A stretch of 10,247 nt of DNA from Firmicutes bacterium UBA5420 (lineage in GTDB: Bacteria; Bacillota; Limnochordia; Darwinibacteriales; Darwinibacteriaceae). The translations under genes and the position numbers were made by a program. How positions within the stretch are numbered: position 1 is the first letter of the stretch; each line of letters opens with the position of its first letter. Of this stretch, positions 1 to 7,019 are shown one piece after another. The stretch is taken from assembly GCA_002409455.1 (NCBI GenBank), contig DHNI01000086.1, positions 6,863 through 17,109 of the forward strand. The letters are read 5' to 3'. The notes beneath the pieces are model-generated. The model had not been told where the DNA came from, did not search any database, and was given only the letters and a program-made list of their open reading frames with translations.

Positions 1-1443
1 TTTTCTTTACCTGAAATTCCATCCCATGATGAGCCGACCTGGGACGTACTCAGTGAGGGGAGGAACCTGGGGATTTTTCAACTGGAAAGCGAACTTTTTG
101 GTGAGCTGCTTAGAAAGCTAAAACCAAGGAGCTTCAGGGACCTAGTCGCTCTTTTGGCCCTCGGTAGACCAGGGCCGTTAACTATGTTTCCTGAATATGT
201 GGCCCGTAGGGATCAACAAGATGAGCGAGAATATTCCCATCCGGTCTTGGCTGAGATTCTAGGCGAGACCTACGGTTTGATTCTTTATCAGGAACAGGTT
301 ATGCTGATCGCAAGTAGGATCGGTGGGTTTTCTCTTGGTGAAGCTGACTTACTCCGCAGCGCATTGGCCAAAGATGACCCCAGGGCGGCAAACGTATGGA
401 AGGAGCGCTTTACATCAGGGGCCCAAACACACTCTGGACTATCAAAACGTGCCGCAGAAAAGCTCTTTGCCAAGATTGGCCAGTTTAGCGGGTATGCTTT
501 TAACAAAGCCCATAGTGTAAGCTACGCATGGATTACATGGCAGGCTGCCTACATGAAGACCCATTATCCTGGGGAATTTTTTGTCACCCTACTCAACCAG
601 GGCAGTGCCGGTAAGGAGCGCCGTAGGTATCTCCTCGATGCCCGAAGTTTAGGATTAGAGGTGCTCCCCCCTAGTGTAGTTCATTCTGACATCCAAGCCA
701 CATTAGAAGGGGATAAGCTCCGTCTTGGCCTTTCCACCAGTCGCAACATTACGCCTCAGAGTGCAGAGGCGATTGTAAAGGGAAAGGGCAAGTGGGCAAG
801 TTTAGCCCAGGTTAGACAGTATGCTCGTCTTGATGAGGCTACCTTAGAAAAACTTGTGCTCTGTGGATGCTTCGATGATCTAGGTGGTCGTAACAAGCAC
901 CTGCAAGAACTCGGACTTGATACGAAAGGTGAACTCGAACTTCTCCATATCGAAAAGGATTTACTGGGAATATACGGAAGTGATCACCCTTGTCGCCCAT
1001 TTTTACCCTTAGTCCACAAACTCAAAGGTGAATTGGATGTGGTTGCAGGAGAAATACTGGAAATGAAGGCAGCTGGAAATATGCGGCAAGGAATCCTTGA
1101 TACACCCACGGGATCGTTTTTCTTTGAGGGTGCGAAAGAGAGGTTTGCCGGTTTGAGTCTAGCTGTAGGCGTGCGTCTGGCCCTTTTTGGAGATACCGAA
1201 GTCAACTGGGCCTTGCCCCTTGGGCCGACGCTCTTGATCACCCCTACCCCCAGCAATTTAGAAACCATCAAGGCTATACTACGGCAGCAATTTGGCTCTA
1301 AACCTACAATTTTGTTACTGGGGGAGGCTTATCATCTCTTGCCCAGGGAGTTTTGGGTGAAAGATGCAAGGGAAATCCAACAGCGTCTTCAGGAGGCGGA
1401 AATTGTGTACACATGGTTGGATCCTTGGAAAGAAAACGTTTAG
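1..1443 (+). CDS. dnaE: DNA polymerase III subunit alpha, C-terminal part (5' end outside window)
   Basis: Catalytic subunit of the replicative DNA polymerase, family C. The reading frame is open from base 1, so only the last 480 codons are present; the active-site aspartates lie upstream. Seen here: LGIFQLES (codons 23-30), the RPGPL finger motif (about 56-60), YQEQVM, FSLGEADLLR, and FNKAHSVSYAW followed by HYPGEF, all in family order. A helix-hairpin-helix region follows, ending in CGCFDDLGG, then an EKDLLGIYGSDHP segment matching the usual E-LGLYLSGHP. The OB-fold region behind it is only weakly recognisable. The very C-terminus still resembles the family tail. The linker between the HhH region and EKDLLG is short, with no clear clamp-binding Q-x-x-L-F motif. 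It heads the accDA-pfkA-pyk cluster as in many Firmicutes. The stop is TAG at 1441-1443. An internal ATG at 184 is not the start, because homology runs upstream to base 1. Confidence 0.95.
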   Translation, partial: FSLPEIPSHDEPTWDVLSEGRNLGIFQLESELFGELLRKLKPRSFRDLVALLALGRPGPLTMFPEYVARRDQQDEREYSHPVLAEILGETYGLILYQEQVMLIASRIGGFSLGEADLLRSALAKDDPRAANVWKERFTSGAQTHSGLSKRAAEKLFAKIGQFSGYAFNKAHSVSYAWITWQAAYMKTHYPGEFFVTLLNQGSAGKERRRYLLDARSLGLEVLPPSVVHSDIQATLEGDKLRLGLSTSRNITPQSAEAIVKGKGKWASLAQVRQYARLDEATLEKLVLCGCFDDLGGRNKHLQELGLDTKGELELLHIEKDLLGIYGSDHPCRPFLPLVHKLKGELDVVAGEILEMKAAGNMRQGILDTPTGSFFFEGAKERFAGLSLAVGVRLALFGDTEVNWALPLGPTLLITPTPSNLETIKAILRQQFGSKPTILLLGEAYHLLPREFWVKDAREIQQRLQEAEIVYTWLDPWKENV

Positions 1444-1521
1444 CAGAAGGGATTTTTTCACCACTAAAGAAATAAGTCTAGCGTAATAGGAATGTAAGTG
1501 ATAACAAAAGGAGGGCCCGAC
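1444..1521. other. Gap between dnaE and the DUF2007-like gene
   Basis: A 78-nt AT-leaning spacer containing a T run (1453-1458), but no GC-rich hairpin before it, so it is not a terminator. TTCACC (1457-1462) and TAATAG (1484-1489) look faintly promoter-like, but the 21-nt spacing is wrong. The only supported element is the Shine-Dalgarno AAAGGAGGG at 1507-1515. Read-through from dnaE is likely. Confidence 0.5.
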
Positions 1522-1722
1522 ATGATGTGGACGGTGGTTTACATTGCCCCTAATCGCCCCATAGCAGAAATGTTGAAAGAGCTTTTGGAGGGTGGTGGAA
1601 TCCTGCCTATGTTACGACCCATAGGCGCTCCCCATTTGGGTGATTCCGCTAGTGTTGAAATATTGGTACCAGAATCAGAAGTAGACGAGGCCAATGAGAT
1701 CATCGCTGCTTCCTTTGGCTAA
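1522..1722 (+). CDS. DUF2007-like small protein (66 aa)
   Basis: Small protein resembling the DUF2007 family, described as putative prokaryotic signal-transducing proteins; no biochemical role is established. It has the expected pattern: an N-terminal strand (MWTVVYIAPN), a helix that would select a ligand or partner (PIAEMLKELLEGGGI), a strand with VEILVPESEV, and a final helix (DEANEIIAASFG). It looks soluble, with no signal peptide or membrane segment. I chose the ATG at 1522 because a strong AAAGGAGGG (1507-1515) lies 6 nt before it; an in-frame GTG at 1498 lies ahead of that site and is unlikely. A second ATG at 1525 is possible. Its stop is 11 nt before the accD start, so it should be co-expressed with accD. 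Proteins of this kind in Firmicutes are sometimes mislabelled glutamate decarboxylase, and nothing here supports that label. The family call is from pattern recognition only. Confidence 0.8.
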   Translation: MMWTVVYIAPNRPIAEMLKELLEGGGILPMLRPIGAPHLGDSASVEILVPESEVDEANEIIAASFG

Positions 1723-1733
1723 GGTGGGGTAAT

Positions 1734-2579
1734 ATGCTCAATGTGTTTAAAGGCAAACCGAAGTATCTGACGGTAAGGCCCCAGGAAGAACCGGAACGTA
1801 AGGATTTCCCCGACAATTTGTGGACGCGTTGCGACTCCTGTGGCAAGATGATCTTCAACAAAGAGTTGGAGAAGGAAGCATTTTTGTGTGCCAGTTGTGG
1901 TCACCATTTCAGAATTAGTGCCACGAAGCGACTGGCGATGCTGACCGAAGCGGGGGATTTTGAGGCCTTTCCGCCTTTAGTGGCAATGGATCCCATTGGT
2001 TTTCCTGGTTATGCTGAGAAGATTAAACAAGCACAAGAACAAACGGGTTTAGATGATGCAGTATTGATTGGTAAGGCGACGATTAAAGGCTCGCCTTGCA
2101 TTTTAGGCGTCATTGATTTTTCTTTTATTGGCGGAAGCATGGGCTCGGTTGTGGGGGAGCAGTTGGTGCGAGGCTTTGAAAAGGGTCTTCAGGAGGAGCT
2201 GCCTGTGGTGATTTTCTCAGGGGGCGGAGGAGGGGCACGTATGCATGAGGGCATTTTTAGCCTGATGCAGATGGCTAAAACGGCCCAGGCGGTCGGCAAA
2301 CACAGCCGGGCCGGTCTTTTCTTTATTTCTGTTCTAACCCATCCCACCATGGGCGGAATTTACGCCAGTTTTGCCTCACTCGGCGATATCATTCTGGCCG
2401 AACCGGGTGCCTTGATCGGGTTTGCCGGCCCGAGAATTGTAGAAGAAACGACGCGACAAAAGCTACCTGCTGGTTTCCAAACGGCAGAATACGCCCTCGA
2501 ACATGGCATGATCGACGCTATCGTATCTCGATCCCAGATGTTAAGCTATGTGGGGCGCCTTTTGGCGTGGCATAGGTAG
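1734..2579 (+). CDS. accD: Acetyl-CoA carboxylase carboxyltransferase subunit beta
   Basis: Beta subunit of the carboxyltransferase that moves CO2 from carboxybiotin (on AccB) to acetyl-CoA, giving malonyl-CoA for fatty-acid synthesis in the cytoplasm. The 281 residues fit the family. A four-cysteine zinc ribbon is intact (Cys33, Cys36, Cys52, Cys55). The crotonase-fold core follows, with GGSMGSVVGEQ, a glycine-rich oxyanion-type loop (Ser162-Gly167, then ARMHEG), SLMQMAKT, HPTMGG and the GFAGPRIVEETT segment. The loop carries five glycines where the common form is SASGGARMQEG, one residue longer. The start is ATG 1734 with AAGGTGGGG at 1721-1729. The accA start lies 10 nt after its stop, so the two subunits are probably made in step. 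accB and accC are not in the window. Confidence 0.97.
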   Translation: MLNVFKGKPKYLTVRPQEEPERKDFPDNLWTRCDSCGKMIFNKELEKEAFLCASCGHHFRISATKRLAMLTEAGDFEAFPPLVAMDPIGFPGYAEKIKQAQEQTGLDDAVLIGKATIKGSPCILGVIDFSFIGGSMGSVVGEQLVRGFEKGLQEELPVVIFSGGGGGARMHEGIFSLMQMAKTAQAVGKHSRAGLFFISVLTHPTMGGIYASFASLGDIILAEPGALIGFAGPRIVEETTRQKLPAGFQTAEYALEHGMIDAIVSRSQMLSYVGRLLAWHR

Positions 2580-2589
2580 GTGAGAGAAA

Positions 2590-3558
2590 GTGCAAGCATT
2601 TGAATGGGAAAAACCTCTCTTAGAATTGGAAACCCGCATTAGCGAGCTCAAAGAATTTGTTCATAGTGAAGAGATGGATTTTAGTCAAGAGATCAAAACC
2701 CTAGAACGCAAGGCGTCGAAGCTGCGGAAGGAGATCTACGAGAATTTGACCCCCTTTCAGAGGGTGACAATGGCCCGCCATCCCAAACGTCCGACAACGC
2801 TGGATTATATTAGCCTTCTTTTTGATGACTTTATCGAATTTCATGGAGACCGCAGCTACCGAGATGACCAGGCCATTGTGGGAGGTGTGGGCCTTTTTGA
2901 AGGCCGCCCCGTTACCGTGATCGGGCCCCAGAAGGGCCGGGCGACGAAGGATAATATTGCCAGGAACTTTGGCCTTCCCCATCCTGAAGGTTACCGGAAG
3001 GCGCTTCGTTTAATGAAGCAGGCCGAAAAATTCGGTCGTCCCATTATCACGCTCATTGATGTTGTAGGTGCCTATCCAGGTATTGAAGCTGAAGAGCGGG
3101 GTCAAGGTATGGTCATTGCCCAGTGTATTGAAGAGATGTCCTTTCTTAAGACGCCTATTCTCTCCATTATTACAGGTGAAGGCGGTTCTGGAGGGGCTTT
3201 GGCACTAGGCGTGGGCGATTGTATCTTAATGTTGGAAAACGCATGGTATTCTGTAATTTCCCCTGAGATGTGTGCTACGATTTTGTGGCGTGATTCATCT
3301 AGGGCAGCAGAAGCTGCACAGCTGCTGCGCCTAACCCCCACAGATCTGTTGAAATTCGGAATTATTGACGATGTCATCACTGAGCCTTTGGGCGGAGCCC
3401 ATCGAGATCACGTCACCACGGGCCTGCAGATGCGTTCTTTTATGCGCCGCTACCTGGCCACGATCATAAAAAAACCGGCAGACCGTCTAGTTGAGGAACG
3501 ACTGGTTCGGTTTCGCAAAATTGGAATGTTTAACGAAAAATCATTAGCGGACTTATAG
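2590..3558 (+). CDS. accA: Acetyl-CoA carboxylase carboxyltransferase subunit alpha
   Basis: Alpha subunit of the acetyl-CoA carboxylase carboxyltransferase, forming an alpha2-beta2 complex with AccD. The 322-residue length is typical. Residues about 8-50 are a charged helical, coiled-coil-like N-terminus (LLELETRISELKEF...). The core then shows FIEFHGDRSYRDD, GPQKGR, the FGLPHPEGYRKALRLM segment, DVVGAYPG, the GEGGSGGA motif at residues 196-203 and VISPEMCATILW. The tail ADRLVEERLVRFRKIG is normal for the family. The start is a GTG at 2590 preceded by AGGTGAG (2578-2584) that overlaps the accD stop, so translation is probably coupled to accD. No odd features were seen. The next gene, pfkA, starts after a 34-nt gap that contains no terminator. 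Confidence 0.97.
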   Translation: MQAFEWEKPLLELETRISELKEFVHSEEMDFSQEIKTLERKASKLRKEIYENLTPFQRVTMARHPKRPTTLDYISLLFDDFIEFHGDRSYRDDQAIVGGVGLFEGRPVTVIGPQKGRATKDNIARNFGLPHPEGYRKALRLMKQAEKFGRPIITLIDVVGAYPGIEAEERGQGMVIAQCIEEMSFLKTPILSIITGEGGSGGALALGVGDCILMLENAWYSVISPEMCATILWRDSSRAAEAAQLLRLTPTDLLKFGIIDDVITEPLGGAHRDHVTTGLQMRSFMRRYLATIIKKPADRLVEERLVRFRKIGMFNEKSLADL

Positions 3559-3592
3559 ATGTACTGTTATTGTCAAAGAAGGGGAGATAGAT

Positions 3593-4588
3593 ATGGGGCG
3601 AAGAATAGGAGTTTTGACCAGCGGAGGCGATGCCCCGGGCATGAACGCCGCGGTGCGTACGATTGTTCGGGCGGCTCTACATTATAATCTGGAGCCTTGG
3701 GCGGTGTACCGCGGCTATCATGGATTGATTTGCGGAGAATTAGAACCCATGGACAGCAGAACTGTATCAGGTATTATTCAAAGGGGCGGCACGATCTTAA
3801 AGAGTGCCCGCTCTGATCAGTTTCGCACGCCTGAGGGGCGCGCTAAAGCGGTGGACATGCTTGAAAAGCACGATATTGATTCTCTAATTGTTATTGGTGG
3901 CGACGGCTCGTTTAGGGGAGCGCTCAGTCTGGAAGAGCTCGGTGTGAAGGTGATCTGTATTCCAGCCACCATCGATAACGATATTGCCTGCACCGATTAT
4001 TCCATTGGTTTTGATACTGCGGTAAACAATGTGATGGATGCGGTAAACAAGATCCGCGATACGGCAAGTAGTCACGAACGGGTCTATGTAGTAGAAGTAA
4101 TGGGCCGTGCCTCTGGTTACATCGCTCTTTATTCGGGGCTGGCAGGCGGGGCTGATGTAATCTTGATTCCAGAGGTTCCCTACGATTTAGAGCAGGTCTG
4201 CCAACAGATCCAAAGGGCCAATAGTATGGGCAAGACTTACAATATTGTTGTGGTAGCCGAGGGTGTGAGGCCGATTTCTGGAAAGAAGGGTGAGGAGAGT
4301 CCCTCATTGGAAATAGGTCACTACATTCAAGAGAAAGCTGGTTTTGACACCCGCATTATTATCTTAGGACATATTCAAAGAGGCGGAGCACCTACTGTTC
4401 GTGACCGCCTTCTGGCCAGCCGTCTCGGCTATCATGCTATCGAATTGGTTTATCAAGGAAAAAGTGGTAAGATGCTCGGTGAAGTCGATCAGGTTGTGAA
4501 GTCCTTTGACCTTTCGTATGTACTAGCACAGGAAAAACAGTTGAACCTTGATTATTACCATCTCTCCAACATACTGTCATCGATCTAG
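3593..4588 (+). CDS. pfkA: ATP-dependent 6-phosphofructokinase
   Basis: Cytoplasmic glycolytic enzyme that phosphorylates fructose 6-phosphate to fructose 1,6-bisphosphate. Seen: the N-terminal LTSGGDAPGMNAAVR; GGDGS at 102-106, where Gly105 (E. coli Gly104) marks an ATP rather than a pyrophosphate enzyme; catalytic PATIDND with Thr126, Asp128 and Asp130; MGRASG; Glu223; and Arg254 just before LGHIQRGG. At 331 residues it is about 10 longer than the 319-320 usual for this type, owing to an insert at about 226-237 (RPISGKKGEESP). By hand alignment with E. coli, effector-site residues Arg22, Arg26, Arg155 and Lys214 are kept, Glu187 becomes Asp188 and Lys211 becomes Met212, so ADP/PEP control may differ. 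The start is ATG 3593 behind AAGAAGGGGAGA (3577-3588). The pyk start follows 12 nt after the stop, a common Firmicutes pairing. Confidence 0.97.
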   Translation: MGRRIGVLTSGGDAPGMNAAVRTIVRAALHYNLEPWAVYRGYHGLICGELEPMDSRTVSGIIQRGGTILKSARSDQFRTPEGRAKAVDMLEKHDIDSLIVIGGDGSFRGALSLEELGVKVICIPATIDNDIACTDYSIGFDTAVNNVMDAVNKIRDTASSHERVYVVEVMGRASGYIALYSGLAGGADVILIPEVPYDLEQVCQQIQRANSMGKTYNIVVVAEGVRPISGKKGEESPSLEIGHYIQEKAGFDTRIIILGHIQRGGAPTVRDRLLASRLGYHAIELVYQGKSGKMLGEVDQVVKSFDLSYVLAQEKQLNLDYYHLSNILSSI

Positions 4589-4600
4589 AGGAGGTCAAAT

Positions 4601-6022
4601 ATGCGCAAAACCAAGATTGTGTGCACCATTGGGCCAGCTAGTGAAGGTCCTGAAACCATTAGGGCCTTGATTCGAGCTGGAATGAATGTGGCTCGGCTGA
4701 ACTTTTCCCATGGTGCCCTAGATGAACATCTACAAAGAATCAACAACCTCAGAGAGGCTGCTGCCGAGCTCGGGGCCAATTTGGCTTTACTCCTTGATAT
4801 TCAGGGGCCAAAAATAAGGGTGGGCCGACTCAAAAGTGGCCCGGTTGAGCTTATTCCCGGGCAAGAGTATACTTTAACGGTGGAATCTTACGAAGGCGAT
4901 GAGACGAAGATTCATGTGGACTATCCCCATTTGAACCGTGACTTGCGTCCAGGTTCAGTGATCTACATCGATGATGGACTCTTGGAGCTACGAGTACAAG
5001 AAGTCAGTGGCCCCGATGTAATTTGCCATGTTGTGGTAGGTGGGGAGTTGAACTCACGTAAGGGTCTCTCTTTACCCGGCATTGATGTAGATCTGCCACC
5101 CATTACCAAAGAAGATGCAGAACATATTCGCTTTGGCGTGAAGCATGGGGTAGATTTTGTCGCCGCTTCCTTTGTGCGTAGGGGAGAGCATGTGGAGGCT
5201 GTGCGCCGCATTGTTCGGGAGGCGGGGGGAAGCCAACATATCATAGCAAAGATAGAAAGCAGCGCTGGTCTACGCAATATTGACGAGATCGTGGCTGCTG
5301 CCGATGGCATCATGGTAGCCAGGGGCGATCTAGGCGTGGAGATCGCTGCGGAAGAGGTTCCACTAGCCCAAAGGATGCTGATTCGCAAGTGTAATCTGGC
5401 GGGTAAACCCGTGATAACTGCTACACAAATGCTGGATTCTATGATCCGCAATCCTAGGCCAACAAGGGCCGAAGTGACCGATGTTTCCAACGCGATTTTC
5501 GAAGGCACCGATTGTGTTATGCTCTCTGGCGAAACAGCCATGGGTAGATACCCTATTAAGGCTGTGCAAGTCATGGATCGCATCGCCCGCCGTATGGAAC
5601 AGGTTATTGATTACGGAGCGGTGTTACGAGAAAAAGCAAATGAGGGGCGCAGTGCCATTGACCAGGCCGTGACTTTAGCGGCTTGCCAAGTGACCCATGA
5701 TTTACTGCTGGGTCTGATCATCTGTTCTACCCATTCGGGGGCTACTGCTCGCTCATTATCGCAAAAGCGTCCCAAGGCGGTCGTTTTCGCTATTTCTCAG
5801 AACGAAGAAGTGGTTCGACAGCTGGCCATGTCTTGGGGAGTCTTTGCTGTGTATCAGGAAAGAGACGGTGACGTGGAGGCTTCCATCAATAAGGCGATGA
5901 ATAAGGCGATGGAGCGCGAGTTGCTTGCACCTGGCGATGTGGTTACCATTATTACTGGTTTATCGGTAGGGGTTCCGGGGACGACAAACATGTTGCAGGT
6001 GCGAAAGGTTGAGGACTTTTGA
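4601..6022 (+). CDS. pyk: Pyruvate kinase
   Basis: Last step of glycolysis: phosphoenolpyruvate plus ADP to pyruvate and ATP, in the cytoplasm. Its 473 residues match the short bacterial form; the extra C-terminal PEP-utiliser-like domain of Bacillus and many other Firmicutes enzymes is absent. Motifs in order: KIVCTIGPAS; ARLNFSHG at 31-38; DIQGPKIR at 66-73; a B domain around IDDGLLEL; KIESSAG; VARGDLGVEI; ITATQMLDSMI; PTRAEVTDVSNAI; MLSGETAMG; and a C-terminal allosteric-type domain with STHSGATAR, ending GTTNMLQVRKV. The monovalent-cation segment reads D-I-Q-G-P-K rather than the D-T-K-G-P-E of K+-dependent enzymes. Lys71 therefore occupies the Glu117 position of the rabbit enzyme, which predicts K+ independence. 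A strong GAGGAGGT (4588-4595) lies 5 nt before the ATG. The stop overlaps the next start by 4 nt. Confidence 0.97.
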   Translation: MRKTKIVCTIGPASEGPETIRALIRAGMNVARLNFSHGALDEHLQRINNLREAAAELGANLALLLDIQGPKIRVGRLKSGPVELIPGQEYTLTVESYEGDETKIHVDYPHLNRDLRPGSVIYIDDGLLELRVQEVSGPDVICHVVVGGELNSRKGLSLPGIDVDLPPITKEDAEHIRFGVKHGVDFVAASFVRRGEHVEAVRRIVREAGGSQHIIAKIESSAGLRNIDEIVAAADGIMVARGDLGVEIAAEEVPLAQRMLIRKCNLAGKPVITATQMLDSMIRNPRPTRAEVTDVSNAIFEGTDCVMLSGETAMGRYPIKAVQVMDRIARRMEQVIDYGAVLREKANEGRSAIDQAVTLAACQVTHDLLLGLIICSTHSGATARSLSQKRPKAVVFAISQNEEVVRQLAMSWGVFAVYQERDGDVEASINKAMNKAMERELLAPGDVVTIITGLSVGVPGTTNMLQVRKVEDF

Positions 6023-7017
6023 AAATAGGGAAACTATCCGGGGATATGCTAGAACGGATGGTCTTATCAACCATCCAGTTTTTACGTAGCGATGTCTTAG
6101 TCCATGCGGGGCTTGGTGAAGATTGTGCAGTCATCGACTTTGGTGACGAAGTATGCCTAGTGACGAGTGATCCCATTACGGGTGCGGCCGAAGGCGTGGG
6201 CGAGCTGGCAGTCCACGTCGCTTGTAATGATCTTGCAGCCAATGGAGGAACCCCCGTAGGAGTACAAATTGTCTTGTTGATGCCGGAGCATACGAGAGAA
6301 GAGGAGATTCACCAAATCATGGAGGATATCCAGATGACTGCAGCCAGCCTTGAGGTGGAAGTGCTCGGCGGTCATACTGAGATTACGAGTAGAGTTGCGG
6401 ATCCCGTTGTTTCCGTCACTGCTATTGGAAGGGCCCCGAAGGGACGTTATGTCACCTCAAAAGGTGCAAAGCCCGGTGATGATATTGTGATTACGAAAGG
6501 TGTGGGTATTGAAGCCACCGCCATTTTAGCCAGGGATTATGGGCACCTGCTTCCGTTTGCGGTTACAGACGAGGAGATCCTCACCTTCACCAAACAGCTC
6601 TCCGTTGTGCGGGAGGGTTTGTTAGCAGCCGAATATGGGGTTCATGCCATGCATGATATTACCGAAGGTGGCTTGCTCGGAGCTGTTAGGGAGATCTGTC
6701 AGGCTGCCAAGGTGGGAGCAGAGATTAGGGAGGCAGATGTTGCCATACCCCAGCTTACCAAGGGAATTTGCGAACACTTTAAACTAGATCCCTTAGGACT
6801 CTTGTCCTCTGGTTCTATGTTAATTGTCACTCCGGGTGGACAGGAGCTTGTAGATAGACTTGGCAAGATACATATCCCAGCCTTTGTGGTTGGCACGATT
6901 ACCGCAGGCGATCACCCGGTGGTAATTCGAAAGACTGGTGCAAGACAGGCCATAACCGAACATGTGGAAGATGAGTTGTGGAAGTTCTTTGATAGAATTG
7001 AAGGAATGGTGGAATAG
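6019..7017 (+). CDS. AIR synthase-related (HypE-like) ATP-binding protein
   Basis: Member of the PurM/HypE/ThiL/SelD-type superfamily (AIR synthase N- and C-terminal domains). The general activity of such proteins is ATP-dependent activation of a small substrate; the substrate here is unknown. Seen: the N-terminal KIGKLSGDMLERMVL typical of HypE-like proteins; GEDCAV at 33-38; SDPITGA at 50-56; ACNDLAANGG around 68-77; GGHTE at 117-121; and HDITEGGLLGA from His212. All of the nucleotide and metal-binding signature segments look intact over 332 residues. True HypE ends in a cysteine (PRIC-like) that carries the carbamoyl/cyano group. This protein ends EGMVE with no cysteine, so a hydrogenase-maturation role is unlikely. 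The start is TTG 6019, overlapping the pyk stop (TTGA), with GAGGA at 6011-6015; the family N-terminus supports it over the ATG at 6046. The CofE-like gene follows 2 nt after the stop. Confidence 0.85.
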   Translation: MKIGKLSGDMLERMVLSTIQFLRSDVLVHAGLGEDCAVIDFGDEVCLVTSDPITGAAEGVGELAVHVACNDLAANGGTPVGVQIVLLMPEHTREEEIHQIMEDIQMTAASLEVEVLGGHTEITSRVADPVVSVTAIGRAPKGRYVTSKGAKPGDDIVITKGVGIEATAILARDYGHLLPFAVTDEEILTFTKQLSVVREGLLAAEYGVHAMHDITEGGLLGAVREICQAAKVGAEIREADVAIPQLTKGICEHFKLDPLGLLSSGSMLIVTPGGQELVDRLGKIHIPAFVVGTITAGDHPVVIRKTGARQAITEHVEDELWKFFDRIEGMVE

Positions 7018-7019
7018 CG

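Noticed and set aside
1457..1489. Promoter-like TTCACC and TAATAG upstream of the DUF2007-like gene
   Set aside because: The spacing of 21 nt is too long and both boxes are poor matches; read-through from dnaE explains expression.
4963..5583. A 206-codon open frame on the minus strand inside pyk
   Set aside because: It is fully antisense to conserved pyruvate kinase coding sequence, rich in Ser/Thr/Arg/Pro, and shows no recognisable domain or placed Shine-Dalgarno site.
6019..7017. Annotation as hydrogenase maturation factor HypE
   Set aside because: The C-terminal cysteine essential to HypE is missing and no hydrogenase or hyp genes are nearby.
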